Below are positions 46,507 through 58,813 of a stretch of 64,000 nt of DNA, piece by piece. Within the stretch, counting starts at the first letter, position 1, and each line of letters begins with the position of its first letter. Both the position numbers and the translations under genes were made by a program. This DNA is from Phylloscopus collybita (taxonomy: Eukaryota; Chordata; Aves; Passeriformes; Phylloscopidae): positions 2,521,001-2,585,000 of the forward strand of contig JAJNNQ010000075.1 of NCBI GenBank assembly GCA_027886175.1. Reading direction: 5' to 3'. The notes under the pieces are model-generated. The model was given only the letters and a program-made list of their open reading frames with translations, was not told the origin of the DNA and did no database searches.

Positions 46507-48621
46507 CAGGAGAGAAAAAAAAAGATATCATCAAAATGCAAATATTATTATGCACTTTATTGCAAGGTTCGAGTATGTCTCAATTTCAAATAACTTTATG
46601 CACCACTGTCAGTTCTGTGTCCCAGGAAAATTTTCTTCTCCCTCCAGAGTACTGCAAATGGGAGCCCAGGGCAATATATTTATTTGTGGGAGAAAAGATA
46701 ACCTCTCTGAGTATCAGATGTAAGTATAGATGTACATGTGGCAGAACAGAAGAAAAACTATCCATCAATAAGCCTGACTGAAATGTTGAGCTCTTTGGAT
46801 ACGTGGAGGTCGACCTTGAAATTTGAAAGTTACAGAGCTTTTATGTGCACAGAGATTCTGCTGCAGATGAAAACAAAATAAAAGACTTGAGGATATAACT
46901 GAGTAGTCATCTGGGGTTTAAAATTTTCTTCTGATGCCTCTTTGGCTGAGCGAGAGAAAGAAGAATCAACAGAGAATATCAGGTAAATTGATAAATCAAT
47001 CAGATATGTTTACACCTAATTGCTAATGACAGGTTTTCCAACAAAAGTTGTAGCTTGTATCCAATGGTTGCAAAGGACACAGAGATCAGCATAGGAATGA
47101 TGCAGAGAATTCAGAGAGGGTTTTTGAGCATCTACCTCTCCAAACTGTGGCATTTGAACTGCCACCAAGGGTGGGTACACTGCTGGCAAAGGACAGTGAT
47201 CTCATTTTCCAATGTAATCTTTTCCTGTTCCTTTTCACTGAAAAACAAAACCACAGCTGCACCTGGGGAAAAAAAAAAAAATATCTTGTTTAGTGCAATA
47301 AGTTCAAGTACCCAGTCTTTTTCTTGGAGTAGAAATCACTTCATCTTACAAAGTCAAGTGAGACCTTGAATTTAAGGGTTTGGAGTTCCTCTAGACCTCC
47401 AGTAACCTGACCTGAGACAGCCCTAACAAGACAAGATGCCCAAACATCTCATTCTGACAAAGTTACCACTTCACTTGGAATCAATATCTGTGGAAAAAAA
47501 AAAGACATCTACTTTCAGTCACAGACTAGAATGGCAAGACTCAGAAACAAATCTGATAAATTTGGCAGTCCATAAATGACCTGTGGGGTGCAACTTTTGG
47601 CTGCTACATAATCCTTCCAGCACCATTTGCTCCAGTATCCAGTACATCCTGGTTCCTAAGTTCACATTTTAGCTGGCACTAAAATTGGAAAATCATTCTG
47701 TAATTCCCATGCTAAATGCAGACTCAGTTTCAAGCAGCAAGAGGAAACTTTCAGCCTTCAGAGAGCTCTGATTGACAAGAATAATGTGACAGCACAGGGC
47801 AAGATGATTTTGTGATTTGCTAAAGAGGAGAAGAAATTACTGAACTGTAAAAGCCATGAACTGCCAAGCAGACATTAAACCAGAGTAAATGTGTAAGAAC
47901 AGACACCAAGATCTAACACTGCAGCCTCATCAGATTCTCCCATCACAGATGGTGCTTCCTGACCTTCCTACACAGACAAGCCTCACCAGGAGAGATACCT
48001 GAGCCAAGAATCCCTGATGAAAACTCCCATATACTCCCTCTCCCCTTTTACTTTTGAGGTAACTGATGGACTGAGCAGGGGGAAACACAATTCACCCTGC
48101 TGCCCATAGGAATGCCTTAAAAGGCAGATAAAATGCCAAATCATGGAGGTTATCTGCTGGGAAGTGCCATGAATAAAACATGCTTTGTTGTCTGTGTGCA
48201 TTTGTCCTCCCTGCCCTTCAGTGAAAGATCCCTGGTACACATCACGATTTGGAGAGCAGAAAAAAGGACCTGGGTGACTCTGCTCTGCCAGGGCAGGAGC
48301 AGACAATCCTTCCCTAAAATAAGACAAGACTATTTCTGACCCATGGGCCAAAGTTCAAAGGCAGAGACGTTCAAGCACATTTAAGCTGACAATTCCTGTC
48401 TGAATGAATAAACCATTAAAATTAATGGGACTTAAAAGCAATCAGGTTTCTAAATATAGATTGCCTACTGAACACTTGTGTGGTTCTGGGCTTTATTTTC
48501 AAGATCTTTCTATGTTGCCCACCCCTGAAAACCTCTCCATTTAATTTCTGGTCACAGTATTTCAATGAAAAAGAAAAAAGGTAAATTAAAAAAAGTGTTA
48601 AAATTTGGAGAATGCTTTTTT
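46507..48621. other. Unique DNA
   Basis: No recognised element. Frames up to 122 codons (47983-48351, minus) have no domain I recognise. A-runs lie near 47268-47281 and 47493-47503. Confidence 0.55.
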
Positions 48622-48682
48622 TTTAAAGCTGAAGGAGGGTAAACTTAGATTAAATACTAGGAGGAAATTCTTCTGCCAAGAA
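48622..48682 (+). mobile_element. Short CR1 LINE fragment
   Basis: 'taaagctgaaggagggtaaacttagattaaatactaggaggaaattcttc' matches the CR1 sense phrase seen in full at 49107-49160. It is only about 55-60 bp, cut off by the T-rich run that follows. Confidence 0.72.
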
Positions 48683-48697
48683 CAATGCAACAACTTT

Positions 48698-48812
48698 TTG
48701 TTTTTTCTTTTCTTTTTTTTTTTTTTTTTTTTTTTTCCCTGGAAAAAATTTGCAGATCTTTCACAGACATTCTTTGGTTTGGTTTGGTTTGTCTCTTTGT
48801 TTGTTTTGGGGT
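48698..48812. repeat. T-rich and GGTTT low-complexity tract
   Basis: A T run to 48736 followed, after a short break, by 'ttggtttggtttggtttg' and 'ttgtttgttttgggg'. Confidence 0.9.
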
Positions 48813-48956
48813 CTTTTTCGTGAGGAAGAATTAATTTTGTTCATTTGCATGTTTCTTTTTCCAAGGAAAATAAGAATACACCCCCTCCCCCATTTTATCA
48901 ATAAGATTAAAGATATCTTTACACTTTATTAAACCAGTTTGAGGTTTGACCCTCTC

Positions 48957-48977
48957 TTGTGTATAAATTATACACAA
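48957..48977. repeat. 21-bp near-palindrome
   Basis: TTGTGTATAA and TTATACACAA (10-bp arms) flank a single A. Confidence 0.95.
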
Positions 48978-49104
48978 AAAGACATATAACTGGTTCATTT
49001 ATTCAGCAATTTATTGTGTCTTCTGACTGCCATGGGCAAAACAGGTCATGTAATCTACAGTATGTGAAAGATAGAAGGAGGGAAGAAGTATGTACCATAT
49101 GTAA

Positions 49105-49325
49105 GGTTTTAAACTGAAAGAGGGTGGATTTAGATTGCATATCAGGAAGAAATTCTTCACTGTGAGGGTGGTGAGGCCCTGGCACAGGTTGCCCAGAAAA
49201 GCTGTGGCTACCCCATCCCTGGAAGTGTCCAAGACCAAGTTGGATGGGGCTTGGAGCAACTTGGGATAGTGGAAGGTTGGAATAAGAGGATTTTTGAGGC
49301 CATTTTCAACCCAAACCGTTCTACA
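49105..49325 (+). mobile_element. CR1 LINE 3' end, well preserved
   Basis: Sense tail: 'taaactgaaagagggtggatttagattgcatatcaggaagaaattcttcactgtgagggtggtgaggccctggcacaggttgccc', 'cccatccctggaagtgtccaagaccaagttggatggggcttggagcaac', ending 'caacccaaaccgttctac'. The usual 'tccctgcccatggcagg' phrase is lost near 49280. Confidence 0.95.
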
Positions 49326-51810
49326 GATACTGAACTATATACCAAAAGACAGAGAAAAATAACATTTTAGCAGGCCTCTATATTCTGCCCATGCTGATAA
49401 ATCACCTTAAAACCAGGCACATTGTAAGCACCCCTGAGAAAGCTTTCAATATGTAATATAACCCAGGAGTATCTGTTGATTTCAGGACAACAAACCAGTT
49501 AATTTGATAACCCAGAGTGTCTCCACACGTGGAACAGTACCTTACAATATTTCTAATGTATTTAGGGACTGTAAGCCTGAGCCAGCTCAACCCTCTTTTA
49601 TCTATTTGTACATTTATGATCACATAAAACTCCAACACAACACAGGATTTTGCTCTCCTGAAACAACAGCAGATTTCTTTATTTGCTACTTTTGTTGTAG
49701 CAAAAAACAAGCAAGGCTCTGTTTCTGAATTTAAGTATAAATCAATGAATGAATGAATCAATCAATCAATAATAAATAAGTTAATTAATAAATAAATCAA
49801 ACCTTAAAAGTGTTTCTTATAACCGTTTTTGTCAGAGGTCATCATAATTCCAAAGATGTCACAGGGCATTGGAATTGTATTTGGAAAGGTACAAGACATG
49901 TGGTTTGTAAAACGTTAAAATTATGGGGGCCACACGAGAAAAAGTGTTTGAAAGAAACCACTGAAAATAAAATAAGTTTTTTTTTTTCTTTTTTGGTTGG
50001 TTTATTTATCAGAAAAATGCTCAAAACATTTCTATATGAAATGTTTCTTCTTTGAAGTGAGCACAAACTAAGGTTTTTAAAAAATCAATAATTAGCTTAA
50101 CCAATACAATGGGCTGCTTTGTTTTTCTACCAACACTTCTTAGATTTTTTCATTGTGTTAGTTTGTTTCATCAAGAAATATGTGAGTTAAATGTGAACTG
50201 GACCCAAAATTATTTATTTTGATTTGTGTGCACTGGGAGAATGTGGCAAGTTGATGGGTTTGGGTGGGCTTTTCTCCATTTTGTCCACCAAATCAGATTT
50301 TCCATTAGTTACACAATTCCGAACCAGATATTCCATTAGTTACAAAATTCCTTTCTTGGAATCATGCAGAGGTTTGGAAGATACCACTTCACCTTCTCTG
50401 TTTCTACTTCTTAACCTCCTTTGATTGCAAATCCTTGGGGTCAGAGCTGATTTTTTAAGAATTTGTACCAACCCCTGAAGAAACGGGTCCCTAATCTCAA
50501 GTAGAACCTTTAATTACTTCTGTAACAAAACCAGTAAAATAATGAGAGGAACAATAATAACCACAGTGCCTGGAAACCAAACCTGATTAGAGGCATCACT
50601 CAGTGTCACCTGGCAGTTGACCTTTATCTCAAACAGACACAGATTTTTTTAATATATTTTTTCTCCCCCACTCTCTTTTATTGCTGTGAGGCACAAGTGA
50701 TATGTGAAAGCTGCTGCTGGAAAGCTACTCATTAAATTGTAATTTTAGTGTGCTGACATTTCAATGGGAGCTTTGCTCCCTGTGTGGCTCAACAATTTAG
50801 ATTTGCAAAATATCATGCAGGGCTTTATAAGCTTGGCTGTGTCAACTACTGGTGGATTAGAGCAGCAGAGAATATGGGGTAAAATGAGTGGCTAAAGGTG
50901 GCTGTAGGGCTCTGTATGTTTTCAGTCTTCAAGTGAATAGAATTGAATTACAATATATGCCTCTGATCAGAAAGAAAAAAAAAAAAAAATAAGGTTGCCC
51001 TTTCTTCCAAGACTGAAAATCTTGACGGTGTTTCCTTCACACATCCTGTGGATTTTGTGAGGGTGAGAATGCAGATCCACTGCCACTGAAAGAAAGGACT
51101 TCTGGAGTAACTGGTAAAGGCACCCTAACTAATGGAATGCTTTTTATCAAACTTCTGAATTAGAAAAGGTTTCACCTCAGTCCCTGCCCTGAAGATGGAC
51201 AAGTAATAAGGACAAGGACAGAATCAAGATTTGGGCAGCCTTGGGTCAACTCCTGCTTGACTCTGCAGAGGGGGAAAGGTGTAGAATAGTTTGTGAGGGT
51301 GTAACAGAGGGGTTACAGGTCCAGTGGCTGATCGAGCCTTCATCCTTGCCCATCTGGGAGATACTAAACCAAGCTGTACCCCCTCTCTTTGATTACAAAC
51401 CAGGGCTCTTGCATTAAAATGAAAATTCCCAGTGATCCAATATGACAAATGCCCCAACGTTCCTGAACATGGGAAGGGAACCTCTTGACATTTGCCCATA
51501 TCTTGTTGGGTGTTTTATTGATCTTTTTTTCTGAACAGCAAGTTGCAGAGCATCTTGCATTTTTCTGCACAGCGCTGACAAGCAGATTGTTAAACAAGAC
51601 TATCTCTAACCTTGATGGCAGCAGCTCCAGGGCACAGAATAAAAACTCTTTTGAGTTAAAGTTGCAAGCAGCCATATTAACAAGCATGTGATTACGGTAC
51701 AAATTGCCCTGAATAATTCAGAAAGAGTCCTATCCAAAGTTTGATGGTAATCACAGCCTGGGAGAATATTATTAAAAATGAAACCTTCTGTCAGGGGAAA
51801 GAATTGGCTT
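49326..51810. other. Unique AT-rich DNA
   Basis: 2.5 kb without a recognised gene or transposon. It contains a mixed AATG/AATC/AATA run (49744-49800), a 31-bp-period echo of TTCCATTAGTTACA at 50300 and 50331, and A15 near 50972. The 50690-50860 segment looks like ordinary unique sequence that could be conserved, but I cannot test that. Confidence 0.55.
49744..49800. repeat. Imperfect tetranucleotide microsatellite
   Basis: AATG, AATC and AATA tetramers in succession with short interruptions. Confidence 0.9.
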
Positions 51811-52007
51811 CTCTTCTCTTCTCTTCTCTTCTCTTCTCTTCTCTTCTCTTCTCTCCTCTCCTCTCCTCTCCTCTCCTCTCCTCTCCTCTCCTCTCCTCTC
51901 CTCTCCTCCCCTTCCCCTTCCCCTTCCCCTTCCCCTTCCCCTTCCCCTTCCCCTTCCCCTTCCCCTTCCCCTTCCCCTTCCCCTTCCCCTTCCCCTTCCC
52001 CTTCCCC
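51811..52007. repeat. (CTCTT)8-(CTCTC)11-(TTCCCC)16 pyrimidine satellite
   Basis: Three consecutive arrays: CTCTT at 51811-51850, CTCTC at 51851-51905, a short CTCCCC junction, then hexamer TTCCCC at 51912-52007. The plus strand is pure pyrimidine over the whole tract. Ser/Leu/Pro/Phe frames in it are artefacts. Confidence 0.98.
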
Positions 52008-54659
52008 TTCCTTTCCCTCTTCCCTGATTCAGCCAGGAGAGGATTAGAAAACCGAGCGGTCTTACCTCACTGTGTCATTCTTGTTGCTGCTGCTTGTTAA
52101 ACCCAAAATAAATGAAACAAATTCTGTCAGTCACCAAATCTATTGTTTGTCGTAGAGAAGAAACATTCATTTGTGTTTGTGGATATGGGCCAAGGGCTGT
52201 TTTAGCAAACCTTGTCTGAATATCAGAGCTCACACTGGAAATGCAGCAAATCTCTCAGGTATTTATGGTGTCCTCTTTTACCCTTTCATTATTTTTTTTA
52301 AAATTTTATTTTCAAAAAAACCCATTAAAACTGAAGAAACTCCAGAGGGAGGAATCTTTATTTACCCATGGCACAAACACAACACAGTGCACAGCTGCCC
52401 CTTGATGCCATGGGACATCTGCTTGCTCCAGTGGCTGAGATGCAGCAGAAGAGCACAGCCCCCACTGCCCCTCAGATGGAAAATGTGGCAATTAGTGCTA
52501 CCCAGGGCAGAGCTGGTGTGTCAGGAGTTGGGCTGAGGCCACCAGGAGGGCTGAGATATCAGGGGATGGTGCTGGCTGGAGGTGAAGGAGATGCCCTGGT
52601 GTGCCCAGGCTGGGACAGTGAAGTGGTGCTTTGAACACAGGTCTGTTCTCAGCTCTGCTGCTTCTCAGTTTCCTGAGCTGGGCTGAGTCACAGTATCAGC
52701 CTTGTCTCATCCACCATCTGTGCCTGTCTGTTTGCATTGAACAAGCTTTGGGGACAATGTTCTTCTTTTTTTTTTTCTTTTCTTTTTTTTTTTTTCCTTT
52801 CCTTTGTGCTGCACTTATCAGCAAAAAGCCCAGAAGCTCAAAGAGGATTCTGGGGGAACGTCTGTGCTATAAGTATAAGAATATTCCTTGTAAAAAGCAA
52901 GCAAGCCACAGAAATGCTGTTTGACAACCTGCACAGACCTGCCACTGCACTTGTCAGACCTCTTGGGCAGCAAATGTTATCTTAGGATATCTTAGGAGAG
53001 TCTTTTCTCAGTCAGAGACACTTGCAGGCATTTCCCAGGTCTCCAGATGTTTCCCTCACAGTCAGCCAGGGCTCAGCACAGCTTGGACACTTTGCAGAGT
53101 TCAGGCAGTGCCCAAAGAGTTTCTGGTGCAATGTTGCTGTTGCTGCAGGGACTCCTGTGACAGTTTTTTGTCCTTTTTACCCAGCAACTCACTACAAGTA
53201 TAGGAACAAGCTGGGTTTTTTTTTCAGGATACTGACTGACAACTCCAGCAACAGATTTCTGAGTTCTTGACATAAAGTGGAAGGGGGTAAAGGAAGGGAA
53301 GCACAAAGCAGTGGAATGTGTGTGCTTGCACGGAAAGTGCCAAGCACCACAGCCTGAAACTAAGTTTTGACAACCTGAGCTGATGGAAGGAAGATGGAGA
53401 CAAATGTGTCTGTATTTGTGAAGGGTGAGAGCTGCTGTAAGCAGAGAAGCAAAAATCAGCAGGCTTCACTCAATGGTTAGAACAGGTTTTTTCTCTCTGC
53501 TCTGCACCCATATGTACAGCTGCGTGATTTTGTGGCCCACAAGGCAGTGCATTAAAATACTGAAGCTGTTAGAGAATAAATGCTCTGATAATTCTAATTC
53601 TTTTTTTTTATCTACTCAGTTTCTTTTCTTTCTCAATTTTCTCAGTTTTCTCTTTCTTTCTCTTCTTTTCTCAATTTCCATATTGAAGTTTCAAACAAGA
53701 CACTATATTGTTAGTTTGGGGCTTGTTTTGTGTCCAGTTTCACTTTCTCAGACCTCAGACCTCAACACTGCAGTATTGGGTTGTCAAGGCTGAGAGAATT
53801 ATCTAAATTACCCTTATTCATTGGTCTGCCTTGAATAGAAACACTCAGATTGATCTAATTTGCTGAGTTTTCCAATTAAAATTTAATTTTACAGAAAGCA
53901 TTCTTCTAGCCATTAGTCTCCACCAGAGTTAATGTCAAAGGCTCAGTTTAGATCAGCTTAGATCCCTGCATCAAGAGCACCTTGTCAGAGCCACTTTTGG
54001 GACTCATAATAATTACCAGAATTGCAGAATCTCTCCCTCTCAGCCCAAATTTACCAACTTCTAAGCAGAAAGCATAGCTCATACTCCCAGTCAAAGGGGA
54101 AAAATCCAGCAGGGGAAGAAGAAAAAACTGCATGACCAATTTCAAACAAAGCGTATTGAGTGTTTCATTTAGAGCAGAGAAATCACTCATTGGGTCCTGA
54201 ATTACATTAGAAAAAAATCCAAAACATGACTATGTGAGACTGCCATCAGATTGTGCCTTGATTAAAAGTCAATAGATTTGTTTCAACAGTCATTACCCTT
54301 TCTGGAATGTGAAATAATTGTTCTGGATGTAAGGACACAGTGGATCCAACGCTGGGTTGAGCCCAGCACCATCTTCAGCTGCTGCCCAGTGCCTTACTGG
54401 GAGGGACAGGAACTCTGGGACTGGCACTTTTATGGAAAATGTCCTGCAGAGATATTTGTAGCCAATATTTCAGGCCAGTTTTGCTCCTGAGAAACACACA
54501 AAGTTCCTGCTCCTGTGATTCATTCCACCCACTATGACAAAGCAGCCCCATTTTCTGCTTTTGTTTACAGACCTGCTGTTTGGTCAGCATGCATTTTATT
54601 TAGCATGCTGGGGTTTTTTAAAAAGGTCATCAGAGGTTAAAATACAATGATCAAGCCTC
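52008..54659. other. Unique DNA with a T-rich patch
   Basis: Nothing recognised over 2.6 kb apart from T runs at 52765-52797 and TTTCT-rich sequence at 53600-53680. Frames up to 122 codons (52171-52536, 53425-53793) have no known domain. Confidence 0.55.
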
Positions 54660-54760
54660 AGGGGGAAAAAAAACCCACAAACAGAGCCAAACAAAACAAA
54701 ACACACACAACACAACCCCACCCCCCCCCAAAAAAAAAATCAAAACAAACCCAACCTGTC
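54660..54760. repeat. A/C low-complexity tract
   Basis: CAAAA, CA and C-run sequence including nine C followed by A10. It is the complement type of the T/G tracts. Confidence 0.93.
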
Positions 54761-54842
54761 CAATGTAACTAAATAGTGTAATATCCTCCTCTAGATCATA
54801 ATAAAATTGTACTGACCTACATTAACCAGGCTGTGTGTTTGT

Positions 54843-54865
54843 GGAAAAAAAAAAAAAAAAAAAGG

Positions 54866-54898
<33 letters not shown>
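54843..54898. repeat. Poly(A) run
   Basis: About 55 bp of A with one GG interruption. No processed gene body is recognised immediately upstream on the plus strand. Confidence 0.95.
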
Positions 54899-54900
<2 letters not shown>

Positions 54901-55184
54901 ATTTTGCAGTCATAAGATTTTTATTTCTTCTCTTTTGGCCCCTTCCAGATCACACCGAATGGCATTGATGCAGCAAGAAAGAGTTTTCCTGACTGATGAA
55001 AAGAATTCATGGAAAAGTCAAGAATTCATCCTTGGTAAATGAATGTCAGGGGTCCTGGTATCCACATACTGAGATGCACTGCTAAATACATGAGACTTAT
55101 GGGTTACTTTAAGGTTTAACAGATTATAGTTGAAATAAGAAAGTGTCTGGAACCATGGATCATGGGAAAAATCTGACAGATATA

Positions 55185-55679
55185 TCATAGGATCACAGAA
55201 TATTTTGGGAACGGGACCTTCAAAGGTCTTCTAGTCCAAACCTCCCAGTATCTTCAACAGGACCAGGTTCCTCAGAGCCCTGTCCAACCTGACCTTGGAT
55301 ATTTCCATGGATGAGGCATTCATCACCTCTCTGGACAACGTGCTTCAGTGTTTCACAACTTCACTGTAAAAGAAATTCCTCCTTTTATCTAGTCTGAATC
55401 TCCCCTCTTTTAGTTAAAAAAGGCTGTTGTCTGCCGCATTGCAACAGGCCTTACTAAAAATCTGCCCCTGTCTGTATTGTAATCCCATTTAACCATTGAA
55501 AGTTCACAATTAGGTCTGCCAGGAGCCTTGTCTTCTGCAGACTGAACAACCACAACTCTCCCAGCCTGTCTGCACAAAGGAAGTGCTCAATCCCAAACTT
55601 TTGTCCTCCTTTGGACCTTCTCCAGCAGGTCCATGTCTTTCCTGGGCTGAGAACTGCAGAGCTGGATACAGAACTGCAG
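55185..55679 (-). mobile_element. CR1 LINE tail, about 495 bp, abutting a microsatellite
   Basis: The complement of the CR1 3' UTR: 'cataggatcacagaatattttgggaacgggaccttcaaaggtcttctagtcca', 'gttcctcagagccctgtccaacctgaccttgg', 'gaagtgctcaatcccaaactttt', 'ggaccttctccagcaggtccatgtctttcctgggctgagaactgcagagctggatacagaactgcagg'. Its 5' side ends exactly where the GGGAA array begins. Confidence 0.93.
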
Positions 55680-55849
55680 GGGAAGGGAAGGGAAGGGAAG
55701 GGAAGGGAAGGGAAGGGAAGGGAAGGGAAGGGAAGGGAAGGGAAGGGAAGGGAAGGGAAGGGAAGGGAAGGGAAGGGAAGGGAAGGGAAGGGAAGGGAAG
55801 GGAAGGGAAGGGAAGGGAAGGGAAGGGAAGGGAAGGGAAGGGAAGGGAA
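55680..55849. repeat. (GGGAA)34 purine microsatellite
   Basis: 34 perfect pentamers (170 bp), pure purine on the plus strand. It gives stop-free frames on both strands (up to 152 codons), which are not genes. Confidence 0.98.
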
Positions 55850-56382
55850 GGGGTTTTGCACAAACATCAATATGAGCCACAAAAGAGAGAAGGCCATAGG
55901 CAAGTTCATCATCTTTTACCTAAAATCTATTTTTATTGACCAGGAAATTTCTTCTGCCTTTAAGTCAGAGAGGGAGGTTGAATTGTGAACCCAGACTTGT
56001 TATAAATAATGGTTCATAATTATTTGCAAAGTCCTTGCTGAAGAAGAGTAGGGCAGGGCTTACTTTGAGAAAATGAGACATGCTACTCAGATTTTCCATT
56101 TCTTTTAATAAACAATTTATGTAAATTTAAATACATTGAATATGCATGCTTAACTTTCCTGCTCATAATGATGACAATCACAATTAAGCTCTCTGTTCTT
56201 CTGCCACTAGCAATAATACAGAACAAAGATAAATAAATAAAAATAATGTTATGTTTCCTGTGACCTTTCTAAAAACTTGTAAGCAAACTGCAAAATCGAT
56301 CTTTTATAAAAAAATCTGATTTTGGTAACAGTTTAATAAACACATGAATTCATTTAGGTATTTATGTGTTGCCTTGGGAAAA

Positions 56383-56413
<31 letters not shown>

Positions 56414-57734
56414 GAATAAATACACAAAAAACCTATTTGCAAAGGGAAAGGCTAACTGTGAACACAAAACATCTTCCATTGTTTAAATTATTTACATGCT
56501 ATATCTATAAGTTGATATTTTTTATGATCAATGAAAGAGAACTGCATTTAGAGCAGTGAGGCAGTTAGCTCTCTTACTGAGAACTAACAAAGTTCATACT
56601 TCAAATGGAATTGCAGACACAAAAGGGAGTAAAACCTACTCAAATTTAGTTGAGCAGCTTTGTTCCCAGGTCTAACTTAATGACTGGAAGTGCAGAGTGC
56701 ATGGATTAATATACATTAAAATTCTTTTGCAAACATTTCTGTCAGGTAAGGGAGAGGATTGAGAAGGGATGGAGAAGAAAGGAAGTGCCAAACCAGTGAC
56801 AAAGGGTAGGAAAATCTCCTCCAGGCCCCAACCAGGCTGACCAGGGAAGAGGAGAAGTGCCCTAGATCATCCTGTTTATGCCACATTCTCAATTTACCCC
56901 ATCCCTGACTTTTAGGTGCTGAATCCCTGTTCATCCCACACTGAGATCTCCAGCTCCTTTACTGCTGCCTCTCCCTGTTACTGCTGCAGGTCATCATCTG
57001 CCCACATCCATTTGGGCTCATTGGTTGAATAAGTGTCTCAGATTGATAAATGTATAAGTCTCTCTGCTGTTGATAAACTTTGTCTGAAGCCAAAACCTTT
57101 GTTTTGCCATCCTGTGGCCATTCCATTGCAGCATTCCAGAGTGGAGGATTAATGAATATTCATGTTTTTGGAATACTTGGGGGGGATTTTTCTTCTAGGT
57201 ATCTAGTTGTGAGTTCAGACTCAGTCTTTTGTAGCTCCAGTCTGGATTAAGATTCTGCTGAATAAATAAGGACGTTCCCCAGTTTGTAGTCTGTTTTAAG
57301 GCAGCTGGATGTGCCTGGGAGTAGTGAATCTTGGGTCAGACTCCTGGTCTGGGATAATTGGAAAAGTGGGCATTTATACCCAGGAAGCTGTCCTGTTTGT
57401 TCCAGATATTTTATCCTGTGCGTTTTTTGCCTAGGAGACAGACACAAGCATCCCAAACAAACATGTTCTGCATTAGACGTGTTACGTCCTCTAATGGAAA
57501 CAAATTCACTGAAATGAGAGGAACAAGACTCTCTCATTGATTCCTTATCTACCTGCTGACATGGAAAATTAGCCGTTTCCAGCAGATCTTTCATCTGCTA
57601 ATTATCCTCATTGATTTTGGATGAGGAAGTGTAGTGTCTGAATTCAGCTCCATGTTCTGCCAGCTAGAACCTGTTTGCATTCTGACATACAGGACAAAGC
57701 TGGAAATAAAGAGCCAGGAATTTGATTTTCCTGC
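55850..57734. other. Unique DNA
   Basis: An A-rich run lies at 56379-56416. No recognised gene or transposon. Confidence 0.55.
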
Positions 57735-57918
57735 CACTTCCTTGCTCAGAGACGTTGTGGGCTTCCCATTCCTGGAAATGTTCAAGGCCATGTTGGATGG
57801 AGCTCTGAGTAACCTGGTCTAGTTGAAGGTGTCCCTGTCCATGACAGGGGTTGAAATGTGATAATCTTTAAGGTCCCTTCAAACCCAAACCATTCCATGT
57901 TCCTGGGATTCTATGTTC
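57735..57918 (+). mobile_element. CR1 LINE 3' end
   Basis: 'tgggcttcccattcctggaaatgttcaaggccatgttggatggagctctgagtaacctggtctagttgaaggtgtccctgtccatgacaggggttg' then 'tgataatctttaaggtcccttcaaacccaaaccattcc'. Sense CR1 tail. Confidence 0.94.
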
Positions 57919-58018
57919 ACACCCTTCCCCTAGGATATCTGTGAGGTCTCTCCATTAGACTCAGGAAGCACTGGCTTCTTTTAATTGCAAGAAGGATTAT
58001 TTTTACTGCATTGCATGA

Positions 58019-58023
58019 ATTTC
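58019..58023. repeat. Target-site duplication ATTTC, left copy
   Basis: ATTTC at 58019-58023 and 58627-58631 directly abuts both ends of the LTR. Confidence 0.93.
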
Positions 58024-58626
58024 TGTCTTGGGTTATGGAACAAAAAATGAATATTCTATTTCATCTGCTGAAAGCAATTGGGGAGAGGTTTTTTTTCTTT
58101 ATCTCTTGTAACTCCAGGGGGAGGGGGCCTGATGCCTTCTGATAATGGGCCAACTGTTAAAACCAGGTGAGGCAGTGTTTCTTATCTCTTTCACCACCCA
58201 TCCTCCCTCCGGGGGATATTTTCTGCTGATGGGCCATTAAGGCTCACTAAAGACATGACATATTCCATTGTGAGATGCTCCACCCAGTGGGGGAAGCCAA
58301 CCACTCCTACCTGGATAAAAACTGAGACATAGGAATACGAGGGATCTGGTTCCACCAGATTCCCGGAGGAAGACTGGACCTTTCTCACCATCACTGGACC
58401 CTTCTCACCATCACTGGACCCTTTTCTCTCAGGGTCATCTCTGCTCCAACAGAACCACACCTTCCACTCCAGGAGGACTTATTTTTGGACTGCTTCAAAC
58501 ACCCTGACCAACAGGGTGTCAGGTTGTATTGTTCCATTTATTTTATTTTACATTTTTTTCTCTCTTCTCCTATTAAATTGTATTTCTGACTGGGAGTCTC
58601 ACTGGTTTTGCTTTCAAACCAGCACA
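58024..58626 (+). mobile_element. Solo LTR with perfect 5-bp target duplication
   Basis: 603 bp beginning TGTCTTGGGTTATGG and ending GCTTTCAAACCAGCACA, with ATTTC on both sides. It has a TATA-like 'ctggataaaaactg' near 58310-58324, 'cctattaaattgtat' (ATTAAA polyadenylation signal) near 58570, and a tandem 20-bp duplication 'ttctcaccatcactggaccc' at about 58382-58421. It is the same family as 6760-7364 (opposite strand), and its U3 and R are shared with 5018-5633. No internal viral genes remain, so it arose by LTR-LTR recombination. The 5-bp duplication fits an ERVL-type integrase. Confidence 0.95.
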
Positions 58627-58813
58627 ATTTCCTATGGCAGTGACACACAGAGATAGAAAGTTCTGTTGGTCAACTTGCAGGAAAATCAGAGGAGAGACGG
58701 ATAAGGAGTGCTTTAACCAATATTGAGAAGTTTCACCAGGTTGCTCCATTCAGTAGAGAAAATAACAGACTGTTAAACCCCTCATGATGTTATTTAATTT
58801 TGTGTGTGTTTTT

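Noticed and set aside
51741..52100. Ser/Leu/Pro/Phe frames of 89-119 codons
   Set aside because: Translation of the pyrimidine satellite.
55454..55988. Frames up to 152 codons on both strands
   Set aside because: Produced by the GGGAA array and adjoining CR1 sequence.
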